A DNA stretch of 64,000 bases from a bacterium (lineage in GTDB: Bacteria; Bacillota; Bacilli; Lactobacillales; Streptococcaceae). The stretch spans positions 1-64,000 of the forward strand of contig CAJNCJ010000004.1 in the NCBI GenBank assembly GCA_905221235.1. Direction: 5' to 3'. The position numbers were made by a program, and so were the translations under genes. Below, in pieces: positions 49,871-61,493 of the stretch. Numbering within the stretch: the stretch's first letter is position 1; the number at the start of each line of letters is the position of its first letter. Below the pieces are notes generated by a model. It searched no databases, was not told where the DNA came from, and worked only from the letters and a program-made list of their open reading frames with translations.

Positions 49871-50950
49871 TTATTGCCAGGCACCTGAATTGCCAACGTA
49901 GTAGCCATCTGGTGTGTAGGTATTGCGAAGCATCTTACCTGATGAAGCTAGATAATACCACTTACCATTGTCTTTGACCCAATCATTCGCAATCATGGCA
50001 CCAGAAGAACTTACATAATACCATTCTCCCTTGTCATAAACCCAAGTGCTTGCTTTCATGGATCCTGAAGTTGATAAATAGTACCACTTGCCTTGGTCAT
50101 ATAGCCAATCGCTAGCAATCATAGCTCCTGATGATTTAAAGGCATACCAGTTGCCACCTTGATAGAGCCAAGTTTGATTGAACATGACTCCTTTATCATT
50201 CATAAAGTACCAGTTTCCATTGTCCTTAACCCAAGCATTCTGAACTAGTTGACCTTGTTTTTGATAGTACCACTTTTCACTATAATTCTTTTTTAGCCAG
50301 CTTTCTGCTTTTACAATCGGATAAAGTATTTTGAAGGCTCCTGCCCCCCTGTAGGAATGACTGATAACTCCTGGTTTTTGAAGTTTCAATTCTTCATAGT
50401 CGTCTGCCCAAGCAAAGACTTTTTGACCATTGACAGTTTCGGGTAAGGTAGCAGTGTAGGTCTTGGTTTGATAGTCCCATTTTGCATCAAGGTAGGTGTG
50501 TTGATCATTTGATTCGTCAATACGGAAGTAACCACTCTTTCCACCGTCATGATATACATCATCTACTACTTTAGTGGACCAGGCCTTTACTTCATTTCCA
50601 CTCTTAGCTTCTACCTTGATATCTCCTCTATAGCCATAAGGAACGTAGAAATTTAGATAACGCCCCTCTGTGCCGACCATAGACTTGTCCTTTTCTTGAC
50701 CTAGGAAATTGACTGTTTGATCTTGACCATTGAGACTAACCGTCCACTCGATTTTCTCAGTTTTTGGCAAATCCAATACTTTGATATCTACTTCATGGCC
50801 ATTGTTAAATCGAAGAATTTTGCCATCTTGATACTTAATACCACCCTTGACAACCCATTCTTCTTCCAATTCGAAGGCCTTTCCTGAATGAGGGAAAGCT
50901 AGTAAAGCTAAACCTGCTAGAGATAAACCAAATAGTGTGATTTTTTTCAT
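49871..50950 (-). CDS. Choline-binding surface protein
   Basis: A 359-residue secreted protein. Residues 1-25 are a signal peptide (MKKITLFGLSLAGLALLAFP, cut near SGKA). The middle 200 residues are beta-rich (GRYLNFYVPYGYRGDIKVEA, GGKSGYFRIDESNDQHTYLD) and of unknown role. The C-terminal 140 residues are about six to seven choline-binding repeats (QGKWYYLSTSGSMKASTWVY, KGEWYYVSSSGAMIANDWVK), ending DGYYVGNSGAWQ. It should sit on teichoic-acid choline. No hydrolase motif is visible. Confidence 0.9.
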   Translation of the reverse strand: MKKITLFGLSLAGLALLAFPHSGKAFELEEEWVVKGGIKYQDGKILRFNNGHEVDIKVLDLPKTEKIEWTVSLNGQDQTVNFLGQEKDKSMVGTEGRYLNFYVPYGYRGDIKVEAKSGNEVKAWSTKVVDDVYHDGGKSGYFRIDESNDQHTYLDAKWDYQTKTYTATLPETVNGQKVFAWADDYEELKLQKPGVISHSYRGAGAFKILYPIVKAESWLKKNYSEKWYYQKQGQLVQNAWVKDNGNWYFMNDKGVMFNQTWLYQGGNWYAFKSSGAMIASDWLYDQGKWYYLSTSGSMKASTWVYDKGEWYYVSSSGAMIANDWVKDNGKWYYLASSGKMLRNTYTPDGYYVGNSGAWQ

Positions 50951-50980
50951 TGTAAATCCTCCTTAACTTTTGTTATGTTA

Positions 50981-51008
50981 ATTATATCACTATGTTTTTG
51001 ATTTGCAA
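50981..51008 (-). promoter_or_regulatory. Promoter of the choline-binding protein gene
   Basis: Minus-strand TTGCAA (51008-51003), a 16-bp spacer and TGATATAAT (TATAAT 50986-50981). Confidence 0.75.
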
Positions 51009-51025
51009 ATATTATCCTAAATATG

Positions 51026-51055
51026 CAATCAAAAAACCTCTGAGATTCTTCTCAA
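51026..51055 (-). terminator. Terminator of pyrG
   Basis: AACCTTTGAG-AAGAAT-CTCAGAGGTT (10-bp stem, one G-T pair) followed by TTTTG on the minus strand. Confidence 0.85.
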
Positions 51056-51069
51056 AGGTTCTGATTATG

Positions 51070-52689
<1,620 letters not shown>

Positions 52690-52808
52690 CTAAAATGCTC
52701 AAGGCCTTGTTGACTACGAGGGGACATAGAAAACAAGACCCTACTAATAAGATAATCTGGGACGACTGCGCCAGATCCACAACTAAAATACAAGAAGATA
52801 ACTTCTTG

Positions 52809-52866
52809 AAAAAACAAAAATAGCTCCCTAAGAACTAGGGAGCTCCGACCTCTAAAAGAGGTGCCC
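52809..52866 (-). promoter_or_regulatory. pyrG: pyrG leader: GGGC start and attenuator
   Basis: The transcript should begin at 52866 with GGGCACC. An intrinsic terminator AGCTCCCTA-GTTCT-TAGGGAGCT at 52822-52844 follows, with a T-rich run to 52809. In B. subtilis, low CTP causes repeated G addition at GGGC, and the poly-G pairs with CUCCC of the terminator. All elements are present here. Confidence 0.82.
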
Positions 52867-52873
52867 GAACAAT

Positions 52874-52902
52874 ATGATACCTAAAAATAGGATAATTGTC
52901 AA
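52874..52902 (-). promoter_or_regulatory. pyrG: pyrG promoter
   Basis: Minus-strand TTGACA (52902-52897), a 17-bp spacer, TATCAT (52879-52874), then 7 bp to the GGG start. It overlaps the end of rpoE's downstream spacer. Confidence 0.85.
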
Positions 52903-52912
52903 TAGCTAACTT

Positions 52913-53515
52913 TTATTCCTCGATATTTTCAGTATCATCATCTGAAAACTCGTCGTCTTCTTCGTTGAGATCCACGTCTTCACCCAAGTCATCTGGGGCG
53001 ATTTCGTTGATTTCTGCATCGTAAGCTTCCACTTCATTTTTCTCATCATCTGGATTTTCGTCATCGTATGAAAGAGCTGGATCTGCTTCGTATGCATCTT
53101 CGTCTTCTGGATCATCCGCATTGTAGTCAATGGCATCTGAATCACCATCCATGAAGGCATTGACACGTTTTTTCTTAGCTTTTGGTGCCACTTCATCGTC
53201 GTCATTTTCTTCAAGAGCGATGATTTCTTCGTCGATTTCGTCCACACCATACCATGAACGAAGACCCCATTTATTGTCTCCAAGTGAGATGAAGCTACCG
53301 TCAAAGTTCAACTCTGTGTAGAACAAAGGCAAAGCTTCGCGGATATCGCTGTTTGATGTTCCAAGGTAGTTTTGAATTTCGTTTACAAGATCGCTAAAAT
53401 GCATCTCGTGATCGCGACCACGAAGTTCCAAGATAGCACGCGCTACCTCAATCATAGATAGTTCACTTTTTTCTTGCCCAGCAAATACTTCTAATTCCAA
53501 AGCGTTTCTCCTCAT
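52913..53515 (-). CDS. rpoE: RNA polymerase delta subunit RpoE
   Basis: A 200-residue delta subunit. The N-terminal winged-helix HARE domain ([20 protein letters not shown], then [20 protein letters not shown]) binds polymerase; the C-terminal 100 residues are acidic ([17 protein letters not shown]) and disordered, releasing nucleic acids. It adjoins pyrG as in many Firmicutes. Confidence 0.95.
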   Translation of the reverse strand: MRRNALELEVFAGQEKSELSMIEVARAILELRGRDHEMHFSDLVNEIQNYLGTSNSDIREALPLFYTELNFDGSFISLGDNKWGLRSWYGVDEIDEEIIALEENDDDEVAPKAKKKRVNAFMDGDSDAIDYNADDPEDEDAYEADPALSYDDENPDDEKNEVEAYDAEINEIAPDDLGEDVDLNEEDDEFSDDDTENIEE

Positions 53516-53614
53516 TTATACTACTATCGCCAGAGCGAACAGACTCTGACCTCATTTTATCATTTACTCTTTATTTTACGATAATTTTGCGGAATAGTCA
53601 AAGGTTAAGGGGAA

Positions 53615-54370
53615 CTAATACAAATCTTCTAAGCTTCTGTATTCAATAATTTCATTTTTGATAATATTCTTTTTAAACTCAAAATGTTTTAATGGATTAT
53701 CGACTAACACTAACTTTGGAATATCGTCTAGATTGGTAACTAAGGATAAAATAAAATCCGATTGAAACTCTTTGGCCTTTTCAAATTCTTTTGAAGTTAA
53801 ACGCACACGCCCCTTAGATTTTCGGATACCTTTTACTTCAGCAAGGTATGAATGTTCTTGAACATCTACTTGGAAATCATATCCATCACCATAAAGACGA
53901 GCATCGGTTAACTGTCCACCTTGGAATTTTTCTTCTTTATCAAAATGAAGGATAAAATAATTTTCTGCCTCCATCCCAGTTTCCTGTAGACGTTTGAATT
54001 TAGTTCGAATGATTGGCTTTTCAATGGTAGTAATGCCTGTTTCCTTTCCTTCACTGGAAAGTAACATTTTTACTATTTCAGCATAACTATGAACATCTTC
54101 ATTCCCAAACATCATATCAATTAAATCTTTACGAAAACGGTAAACTTCAGCTTTCTGCCACCAACCTTTTCGATTATTGTCAAAATAAGGATCAAATAAA
54201 TCCATTCTATTCTTTACAACTCCAGTTGTTTCAGCAATTCCCAAAGAAACCACATAGCGATAAAACTCCGACTTACTAGAACATTGAAATTCTTTTATAA
54301 AAAGCTTGTCAAACTTAGCAAGACCATAGCCAATTAAATTTAACAATTCATAATGAGGGTGTTTAGACAT
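53615..54370 (-). CDS. DUF3883 domain protein (nuclease-like)
   Basis: A 251-residue protein. The C-terminal part is DUF3883: YGDGYDFQVDVQEHSYLAEV, then KGIRKSKGRVRLTSKEFEKA, with D and E-x-K in the place of PD-(D/E)XK active residues. The N-terminal part is helical. Such domains occur in restriction and defence proteins. The ATG at 54370 is preferred for its GGAG site. It lies between rpoE and valS, convergent with nothing, and seems a single-gene insertion. The function is unknown. Confidence 0.75.
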   Translation of the reverse strand: MSKHPHYELLNLIGYGLAKFDKLFIKEFQCSSKSEFYRYVVSLGIAETTGVVKNRMDLFDPYFDNNRKGWWQKAEVYRFRKDLIDMMFGNEDVHSYAEIVKMLLSSEGKETGITTIEKPIIRTKFKRLQETGMEAENYFILHFDKEEKFQGGQLTDARLYGDGYDFQVDVQEHSYLAEVKGIRKSKGRVRLTSKEFEKAKEFQSDFILSLVTNLDDIPKLVLVDNPLKHFEFKKNIIKNEIIEYRSLEDLY

Positions 54371-54439
54371 CACTTTCTCCATCAATAGATATTGATTTCA
54401 TTATACCAAAAAACACGGCTCATCACCGTGTTTCTATGT

Positions 54440-57091
54440 TTATTTAACGAGTTTCTTCATCTCATCAATACGTGCGACGGTCGCGTCGTACTTAGCTTGG
54501 TAGTCGGCTTGTTTGTCGCGTTCTTTTTGGACGACTTCTGGTTTAGCGTTGGCTACGAAGCGTTCGTTAGAGAGCTTCTTACCGACCATGTCCAGTTCTT
54601 TTTGCCATTTGGCCAGTTCCTTGTCGAGACGAGCGAGTTCTTCTTCGACATTGAGGAGGTCTGCCAGTGGCAAGTAGATTTCTGCTCCTGTGATGACGCA
54701 TGACATAGCGAGTTCAGGTGCAGGAATAGTTGATGCGATTTCCAAGTGTTCTGGATTTGTGAAGCGTTTGATGTAGTTGACATTGCTGTTAAAGAAGGCT
54801 TCCAAGTCGCTATCGCTTGTCTTAACAAGGATGGTGATAGGTTTGCTTGGTGCTACGTTTACTTCCGCACGCGCATTACGTACTGCACGAATCAAGTCTT
54901 TGAGGCTTTCTACACCAGTGTGAGCAATAAGGTCTTCAAAGGCTGGATTGACAGTTGGGTATTCTGCTGTAACGATAGAACCTTCTGAGATTTGTCCAAA
55001 GATTTCCTCTGTCACGAATGGCATGATTGGGTGAAGGAGACGAAGGATCTTGTCCAAAGTATAAAGGAGAACAGAACGTGTGATAACTTTCTCTTCTTCA
55101 TTATCACTATAAAGGACTTCCTTAGTCAACTCAACATACCAGTCCGCAAACTCATCCCAGATGAAGTTGTAGAGGATATGTCCAGCGACACCAAACTCAA
55201 ACTTGTCAAAGTTGGCAGTAGCTTTTCCGATAGTTTCATTGAGGTTGTGGAGAATCCAGCGGTCTGTGACATTTCCAGCTTCCTTGTTGGCAACTTTTTC
55301 CACATTAGCAGTTGCTTGCTCAAGGGTCAAGCCTTCATTGTTCATGAGGATGTAGCGAGAGATGTTCCAGATTTTATTAATGAAGTTCCATGAAGCATCC
55401 ATTTTCTCGTAAGAGAAGCGGACGTCTTGCCCTGGTGCAGAACCGTTTGAAAGAAACCAACGAAGAGCATCAGCGCCGTATTTTTCGATGACATCCATCG
55501 GGTCAATCCCGTTACCGAGAGATTTAGACATCTTACGTCCTTGCTCGTCACGAATAAGACCGTGGATCAGAACGTTTTGGAATGGCTGACGACCTGTGAA
55601 TTCCAAAGATTGGAAGATCATACGAGACACCCAGAAGAAGATAATATCGTAACCTGTTACCAAGGTTGAAGTTGGGAAGTAACGTTTGAAGTCTTCTGAG
55701 TCGACATCTGGCCAGCCCATGGTTGAGAATGGCCAAAGGGCAGAACTGAACCAAGTATCCAAGACGTCTTCGTCCTGAGTCCAACCGTCGCCTTCTGGAG
55801 CTTCTTCGCCGACATATATTTCACCCTCAGCATTGTACCAAGCAGGGATTTGGTGACCCCACCAGAGCTGACGAGAGATTACCCAGTCGTGAACATTTTC
55901 CATCCATTGGAGGAAGGTATCGTTGAAACGAGGTGGGTAGAATTCTACCTTGTCCTCTGTGTCTTGGTTGGCAATAGCATTCTTAGCCAATTGGTCCATC
56001 TTAACGAACCATTGAGTAGACAAGCGTGGTTCAACCACAACACCTGTACGCTCTGAGTGACCAACACTGTGGACACGTTTTTCGATTTTAACGAGGGCGC
56101 CGATTTCTTCCAGCTTAGCAACGACTGCCTTACGAGCTTCAAAACGGTCCATGCCTGCAAATTCGAAAGCCAAGTCATTCATGGTTCCGTCATCGTTCAT
56201 GACATTGACTTGTGGCAAGTTATGGCGTTGACCAACCAAGAAGTCGTTTGGATCGTGGGCAGGTGTGATTTTCACGACACCAGTACCAAACTCAGGATCT
56301 GCGTGCTCATCTCCAACGATTGGGATGAGTTTATTAGCGATTGGAAGGATGACATTTTTACCAATCAAGTCCTTGTAGCGTGGGTCTTCTGGATTAACCG
56401 CAACCGCAACGTCCCCAAACATGGTCTCAGGACGAGTTGTCGCAACTTCAAGGGCGCGGGAACCGTCTTCTAGCATGTAGTTCATGTGATAGAAGGCACC
56501 TTCGACATCCTTGTGAATCACCTCGATATCAGAAAGGGCTGTACGAGCTGCTGGGTCCCAGTTGATGATAAACTCACCACGGTAGATCCAGCCTTTCTTG
56601 TAAAGGTCCACAAAAACCTTGCGAACAGCTTTTGACAAACCTTCATCAAGGGTGAAACGCTCGCGAGAGTAGTCTACAGAGAGCCCCATCTTTCCCCATT
56701 GTTCCTTGATGGTAGTGGCATACTCGTCTTTCCATTCCCAAACTTTATCAAGGAATTTTTCACGACCCAGGTCGTAACGCGTAATACCTTCTCCACGCAA
56801 GCGCTCCTCAACCTTAGCTTGAGTGGCAATCCCCGCATGGTCCATTCCTGGAAGCCAAAGCGTGTCAAAACCTTGCATACGTTTCTGACGGATGATGATA
56901 TCCTGTAAAGTCGTATCCCATGCGTGACCAAGGTGGAGTTTACCAGTTACGTTTGGTGGTGGAATGACGATAGAATAAGGCTTAGCCTTTTTATCGCCTG
57001 AAGTCTTGAAAACATCAGCATCAAGCCATTTTTGGTAACGACCAGCCTCAACCTCGGCTGGATTGTATTTAGGTGAAAGTTCTTTAGACAT
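54440..57091 (-). CDS. valS: Valyl-tRNA synthetase
   Basis: An 883-residue class I synthetase, complete, charging tRNA-Val. Signature motifs are [20 protein letters not shown] (HIGH) and [20 protein letters not shown] (KMSKS); the editing domain is between, and the C-terminal coiled arm ([20 protein letters not shown]) ends it. The start ATG has AAAGGA 10 bp before. No T-box lies directly upstream; one with a Val specifier lies about 4.4 kb upstream. Confidence 0.97.
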   Translation of the reverse strand: MSKELSPKYNPAEVEAGRYQKWLDADVFKTSGDKKAKPYSIVIPPPNVTGKLHLGHAWDTTLQDIIIRQKRMQGFDTLWLPGMDHAGIATQAKVEERLRGEGITRYDLGREKFLDKVWEWKDEYATTIKEQWGKMGLSVDYSRERFTLDEGLSKAVRKVFVDLYKKGWIYRGEFIINWDPAARTALSDIEVIHKDVEGAFYHMNYMLEDGSRALEVATTRPETMFGDVAVAVNPEDPRYKDLIGKNVILPIANKLIPIVGDEHADPEFGTGVVKITPAHDPNDFLVGQRHNLPQVNVMNDDGTMNDLAFEFAGMDRFEARKAVVAKLEEIGALVKIEKRVHSVGHSERTGVVVEPRLSTQWFVKMDQLAKNAIANQDTEDKVEFYPPRFNDTFLQWMENVHDWVISRQLWWGHQIPAWYNAEGEIYVGEEAPEGDGWTQDEDVLDTWFSSALWPFSTMGWPDVDSEDFKRYFPTSTLVTGYDIIFFWVSRMIFQSLEFTGRQPFQNVLIHGLIRDEQGRKMSKSLGNGIDPMDVIEKYGADALRWFLSNGSAPGQDVRFSYEKMDASWNFINKIWNISRYILMNNEGLTLEQATANVEKVANKEAGNVTDRWILHNLNETIGKATANFDKFEFGVAGHILYNFIWDEFADWYVELTKEVLYSDNEEEKVITRSVLLYTLDKILRLLHPIMPFVTEEIFGQISEGSIVTAEYPTVNPAFEDLIAHTGVESLKDLIRAVRNARAEVNVAPSKPITILVKTSDSDLEAFFNSNVNYIKRFTNPEHLEIASTIPAPELAMSCVITGAEIYLPLADLLNVEEELARLDKELAKWQKELDMVGKKLSNERFVANAKPEVVQKERDKQADYQAKYDATVARIDEMKKLVK

Positions 57092-57213
57092 GTGTGTGTC
57101 CTTTCTAGTTAATATCTTTAAATAAAATTAGTATGTAGAAGATAGGCTTTGATTCAACTCATCTTGTTTTTCTCATTATCTTCTATAAGCAAAGAAACGA
57201 TGAAAATTTTACA

Positions 57214-58215
57214 TTAACTTTCTCTCATTATCTTCATAATATGTTTATCAAAGTCCGATAGAATTTTTTGAGTTCGGTTAAATTTTTCATACTCCTGAAT
57301 GGCTTTTGAGTCTGCTTGTTTCTTGGAAATACTTCCTTTTCCTTCTAAAATTTCGTACTCATTAAAAGATAGAAAACGATCAATACTATCTGCCAATCCT
57401 CGCATTGTAAACGTATTACGGCGCTCAACCAAACCCTCGATATAATCAAAATAGGCTGTAACAGTTCGCTCTAGTTGTCGAATTTCTTTTTCTTGCAGAT
57501 AGTTTTTAGCAACCGTTACATCTGATTTGAGCACTCGTCCATCAGGTGCATTCTTCCAAGTAGTTAATCCCATTTTTTCTTTACTTGCATCGGCTTGCTG
57601 ATAGATAATTTCTGCAGCCGTACTTCCAGTAATTGCATAATGAAATTTATTTTGCACCATGGCATAGAAATTTTTAGTAATATCTGAGTTTCGATCATAA
57701 TCTATGGCACATTCAGCAAAGATATCCGTGATTTGTTGATAGATTCGGCGCTCGCTAGAACGAATAGAGCGAATTCGTTCTAAAAGTTCACGGAAATAAT
57801 CTTGTCCGAAAACTGTCTGTCCTTGTTTCAAGCGTTCATCATCCAAAACAAAACCTTTGATGATAAATTCTTTCAAAGTCTTGGTTGCCCAAATTCTAAA
57901 TTGAGTAGCCTTGCTGGAATTTACGCGATAGCCAACTGAAATGATAGCATCCAGATTGTAATATTCAAGTTCACGCCGAACAGTTCTATTTCCCTCTTGT
58001 TGAACCTGTGCAAATTTTGCACAAGTTGATACCTTATCCAACTCACCACTATCATAAATGTTTTTTAAGTGCTTTGTAATGACACTTCGTTCAACTCCAA
58101 AGAGCTCTGCAAGACTTTTTTGAGTCAACCAAAGATTTTCATCTTGTAAAAGGATATCTAGCTGAACGTCGCCATTTGGTGTAGTATACAGGATGAAATT
58201 AGAAATTTCATTCAA
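57214..58215 (-). CDS. RhuM-family protein
   Basis: A 333-residue RhuM family protein (named from a Salmonella island gene). NFILYTTPNGDVQLDILLQD, ENLWLTQKSLAELFGVERSV, YYNLDAIISVGYRVNSSKAT and FRIWATKTLKEFIIKGFVLD are the family core; the C-terminus is helical, with AIQEYEKFNRTQ. The role is not established; members occur on islands and near restriction systems. It starts with TTG behind AGGAGGTGA. It lies between valS and the rest of what seems its former operon. Confidence 0.85.
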   Translation of the reverse strand: MNEISNFILYTTPNGDVQLDILLQDENLWLTQKSLAELFGVERSVITKHLKNIYDSGELDKVSTCAKFAQVQQEGNRTVRRELEYYNLDAIISVGYRVNSSKATQFRIWATKTLKEFIIKGFVLDDERLKQGQTVFGQDYFRELLERIRSIRSSERRIYQQITDIFAECAIDYDRNSDITKNFYAMVQNKFHYAITGSTAAEIIYQQADASKEKMGLTTWKNAPDGRVLKSDVTVAKNYLQEKEIRQLERTVTAYFDYIEGLVERRNTFTMRGLADSIDRFLSFNEYEILEGKGSISKKQADSKAIQEYEKFNRTQKILSDFDKHIMKIMRES

Positions 58216-58246
58216 GACAATTTCACCTCCTCCCTTCAGTAAACAA

Positions 58247-59488
58247 TTACTTCTCGTTTTTAAATTTTATACCGTTTTCTTTCAGCTTTTTAACGGTTAC
58301 GGGACCAATTCCCTTCAAAGCGAGAACTTCTTTTTCAGTCCATTTTTTGAAATCTGAAGATGTACGAATCCCATTTTCAACAAAGATGCGAACAAGATCC
58401 ATCCGGATTCCCTTCATTTTTTCCTCGCTCATAAAGGAGTACCAGTCTGTAACCTGGGATAGATTTCTTAACACACTGGAATGATTCGAAAATACTGGTT
58501 TACGACGGAATTTCTTGGCTTCTTTTGTTAAAAATTCTGTTAAGATAATATTTTCTTGTAAATAGTCAAGCAGAGGATACAAACTAGCTTGTAGCGATTC
58601 AACTGAATTTGGACAATAACATTCTTGTTCTTCAATGTCTATAACTTTGAATTGCCAATCTTCCTCTATAAAGAATTCAACAGCTTCATCATTGATTTCC
58701 ACTAATTTTGCAAATAGCTGACTGGCTTCCTCAATTTTTCCTTGAGAAAAAGCAGAGATGATGGCATGAATAAGAATGGTATCGTCCCGTTTCCCTTTAT
58801 TTAATTCTTCACGGTAGAAGCGCTCAACCTTTAGTTCCTGACCGGTAATATGATACAAGGAAAGCATACAGAAGACAAAATTAGGAGGAAAACGTTCTGG
58901 TCGCTTACTTAAGTATAAGTTAACCAATTCCAAAGCCTTAAAATAAATTTTTTCTGTCATATAATATTCAATCAGAAACATCAGAGCAGACAGGATAGGG
59001 CGTGCTTCAAAATAATTCCAACTATTGTATCCATTTATTTTCCATTTTTCTAAAACTAGAATTTCAAAATCCAATACTTTTTTAAAAGTTGACAAATCAA
59101 AACTTTCAACCTCGGATAAGAACAAGTGAAAATCAGCCGCAAAATAATCTGGATTGATCTTTAAAACTTGCTTTAACAGTTTATTTCGCTTCTGTGTATT
59201 TGGAGTGTGCATAGCTTCTCTAAATAAAGCATGATCCTGATTCCAATCAAAAATCCTATTTTTCAGTTGGTAATTGATTAGCTGAACATCTGGATACTCT
59301 CCGTGTTCATCAGCATATTGCATCACTGCTGTATGCAGTTCATCGAAATTTTGAATAGTCCGACGTTCTACAAAAGTTGGATTTTTGGCCATGATTTCTG
59401 TCCAAGCAGCCTCTTCTTCAGAAATAACTTTGATATCCAACTTTTGCTGGCGTTTTAATTCTTTTTTTCTATTTTTCTTTTTAGCCAT
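58247..59488 (-). CDS. Large helical protein with C-terminal HhH domain
   Basis: A 413-residue protein. The N-terminus is lysine-rich (MAKKKNRKKELKRQQKLDIK), the middle 300 residues look like TPR/SEL-type helical repeats (KRNKLLKQVLKINPDYFAAD, PERFPPNFVFCMLSLYHITG). The last 50 (SSDFKKWTEKEVLALKGIGP, VTVKKLKENGIKFK) are a helix-hairpin-helix domain nearly identical to the end of the gene at 61755. The function is unknown; DNA or protein binding is likely. Confidence 0.7.
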   Translation of the reverse strand: MAKKKNRKKELKRQQKLDIKVISEEEAAWTEIMAKNPTFVERRTIQNFDELHTAVMQYADEHGEYPDVQLINYQLKNRIFDWNQDHALFREAMHTPNTQKRNKLLKQVLKINPDYFAADFHLFLSEVESFDLSTFKKVLDFEILVLEKWKINGYNSWNYFEARPILSALMFLIEYYMTEKIYFKALELVNLYLSKRPERFPPNFVFCMLSLYHITGQELKVERFYREELNKGKRDDTILIHAIISAFSQGKIEEASQLFAKLVEINDEAVEFFIEEDWQFKVIDIEEQECYCPNSVESLQASLYPLLDYLQENIILTEFLTKEAKKFRRKPVFSNHSSVLRNLSQVTDWYSFMSEEKMKGIRMDLVRIFVENGIRTSSDFKKWTEKEVLALKGIGPVTVKKLKENGIKFKNEK

Positions 59489-59550
59489 CTATTTTCTCCT
59501 CTAACTCATTCTTCAATAGATCAAACTCTACCTCTATTGGATATTCTTAC

Positions 59551-59790
59551 GACCTCGGATACAGGCTTGAACGGGAATCTAAGCTTCTTTGTGATTCGTT
59601 TACTTTGAAGGTTGTACCCCAAGCGTGACCAAGGTGAAGTGTACCATTAACATTTGGTGAAAGGAGTCATGATTGAATAAGGCGGAAGCTATTGAACCGT
59701 CTTCTTAAAGTTGTTTTGTTAACGACCAGCCTAAACATAGGATGGATTGGATTTAGGTGGAAGTTATTTAGACATGTGTGTGTCCTTTCT
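59551..59790 (-). pseudogene. Chimeric relic of valS 5' end and acetyltransferase gene
   Basis: 59616-59790 aligns with the first 50 codons and leader of valS (shared GACACACACATGTCTAA), but codon 4 is a stop and frameshifts follow. 59551-59620 aligns with an internal part of the GNAT gene near 60420-60490. The two join at a TGGG(A/G)TA microhomology. It is not coding. About 60 further bases to the next start hold nothing clear. Confidence 0.82.
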
Positions 59791-60346
59791 CTATTGTATT
59801 CATTTTATCTTGAATCTGCTTAGCAACTTCTTCTGCAGACAGATTCGTATTATTTATTTTAAGGTAGTGGTGTAGCTCATTCGGTTGGATTTGAGAATTT
59901 AATTGAAGTGTTTCAGCTGTCTCTAAAATTTCTCTTTCAGATACCTCAATATGTCGTTTTAAGGGTTTGTGCTTTAATCGATTCTCCGTTCGATTTCGAT
60001 GTAAGCGCTCCTCAAGACTTGTTTCCAACTCCACAAACAGAATCTCTTGATGATAGTCATCCAACAAATCCTGAATTTGCTTCAAATACAGTAGCTGGTA
60101 CTGATTTGAAAAATCAATTACGTCTGTTAAAATCACATATCTCTGATTTCTAGCGCTAGCTCCAAGGAAAGAAAAGGTAATTCCACGAACAAATTCCCAC
60201 ATTTCCTCTGTATAGTCCTGATAGATTTCTAGTGCAAAATCGATGGCTTGATGGTTATAAAAGAGGGTAGAATCCGTCAGTCGAGATAGTTCTTGACCAA
60301 TCGTCATTTTTCCTGAAGCCGGAGCCCCAATGATGAAAAGATGCAT
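59768..60346 (-). CDS. P-loop kinase-like protein
   Basis: A 192-residue P-loop protein: HLFIIGAPASGKMTIGQELS (Walker A), then VILTDVIDFSNQYQ and a LID-like arginine-rich helix ERLHRNRTENRLKHKPLKRH. It resembles shikimate/adenylate-kinase-like enzymes; the substrate is unknown. The ATG overlaps the GNAT stop (TGATG). Its last residues, EKGHTHV, come from the former valS ribosome site and start region. Confidence 0.8.
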   Translation of the reverse strand: MHLFIIGAPASGKMTIGQELSRLTDSTLFYNHQAIDFALEIYQDYTEEMWEFVRGITFSFLGASARNQRYVILTDVIDFSNQYQLLYLKQIQDLLDDYHQEILFVELETSLEERLHRNRTENRLKHKPLKRHIEVSEREILETAETLQLNSQIQPNELHHYLKINNTNLSAEEVAKQIQDKMNTIEKGHTHV

Positions 60347-60906
60347 CAAATTACCTCCCACTCACTCCTCAGCAAACCATATATCAGACTGTCACAGCGG
60401 TTCCCTTGAGCATCTTTGCGGTCTCTTATGCGAGCTTCAAGGGTAAATCCAAGTTTCTCTGCGACTCGTTGGCTTTGAAGGTTATATCCAAAGCAAGTTA
60501 GTTCAATCTTGTGAAGACCAAGTTCTTTAAAAGCTAGATCAATCAAGGCACGCGCTGCTTCTGGTACATAGCCTCTGCCCCAATAGTCTGGGTGCAAGGT
60601 ATAGCCGAGCTCAAGAACATCATCTTCGTGACGGTGATTGAAGTCAACAGAACCAATGACTTTATCAGTTCCTTTGACGACAATCCCATAGCCAGCTGGA
60701 AGATTTCCCTTTTGATTGCGTTCTGGAAGAATATGCTCCAGATAATAAATCTCATCTTCCAAGGTCTTGACAGGCGGAAAGCCTGCTAGATAGGCGACCT
60801 CTGGGAGACTAGCGTAGGTATGGATATCCTCAGCATCTGCCACTGTACGAACTCGTAGTACGAGTCGTTCGGTTTCTAATTGTTCTGGTAATTCAACTCT
60901 TGACAT
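60346..60906 (-). CDS. GNAT acetyltransferase (RimJ/RimL-like)
   Basis: A 186-residue acetyltransferase. LETERLVLRVRTVADAEDIH starts the fold; LELGYTLHPDYWGRGYVPEA binds acetyl-CoA; HKIELTCFGYNLQSQRVAEK, LGFTLEARIRDRK complete it. It probably acetylates a protein N-terminus or small amine. It overlaps the flavin reductase gene by 14 bp. Confidence 0.88.
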   Translation of the reverse strand: MSRVELPEQLETERLVLRVRTVADAEDIHTYASLPEVAYLAGFPPVKTLEDEIYYLEHILPERNQKGNLPAGYGIVVKGTDKVIGSVDFNHRHEDDVLELGYTLHPDYWGRGYVPEAARALIDLAFKELGLHKIELTCFGYNLQSQRVAEKLGFTLEARIRDRKDAQGNRCDSLIYGLLRSEWEVI

Positions 60907-61471
60907 CCTTCTTCCTCGCTTTCTTTATGAAGCTCCCCATAGGGTCAACACGGTTATCTAAATAGCGATAAACGCGCTGGTGACCGTCCCCCATAAAGTA
61001 AGTCGGTGAAAAACGGTCATTTTTAAAATGCCCTTTCTCATCCAAGAGATCTGGATCAGCAAGTCGCTCGATAATCTTGGCAAAGATATGACAGATTCCA
61101 TCTTCCTCGATAATTCTATCAACTTGACATTCTAACACGACTGGACAGGCCTCTAAAATCGGAGATTGAGTCTGGTCAGAAATCTCGTAGTCTAGTCCCA
61201 GGTGTTTCAATTTTTCTCGATGACTGATAAAACCAGCCTGCTCCATCTCGAGCATGAGATTTTCATCAGGAATATTCACAGTAAACTTCTGGTAATGCTT
61301 GATTTGCTCAGCCGCATTTTCCTCAGCTCCGACACCGATGACTAGCCAATCTCTCAAGCTATAAGAGGAACTGCAGGTCGTAATATTGTGTTCAAAATTC
61401 TGATCCTGATACCCCAAAATGAAGATAGGAAAGCCATAGTAGAGTTTACTTGTTTTAAAAGATTGCTTCAT
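60893..61471 (-). CDS. Flavin reductase-like domain protein
   Basis: A 192-residue flavin reductase family protein (FMN-binding split barrel). TTCSSSYSLRDWLVIGVGAE and QKFTVNIPDENLMLEMEQAG, with CHIFAKIIERLADPDLLDEK, fit the family. It is the first gene behind the T-box leader, with AAGGAGG before ATG. Confidence 0.82.
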   Translation of the reverse strand: MKQSFKTSKLYYGFPIFILGYQDQNFEHNITTCSSSYSLRDWLVIGVGAEENAAEQIKHYQKFTVNIPDENLMLEMEQAGFISHREKLKHLGLDYEISDQTQSPILEACPVVLECQVDRIIEEDGICHIFAKIIERLADPDLLDEKGHFKNDRFSPTYFMGDGHQRVYRYLDNRVDPMGSFIKKARKKDVKS

Positions 61472-61493
61472 AACAACCTCCTTTTACTAAGAC

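Noticed and set aside
59616..59790. Second valS copy
   Set aside because: A stop at codon 4 and frameshifts, with homology to only about 50 codons, make it a relic.
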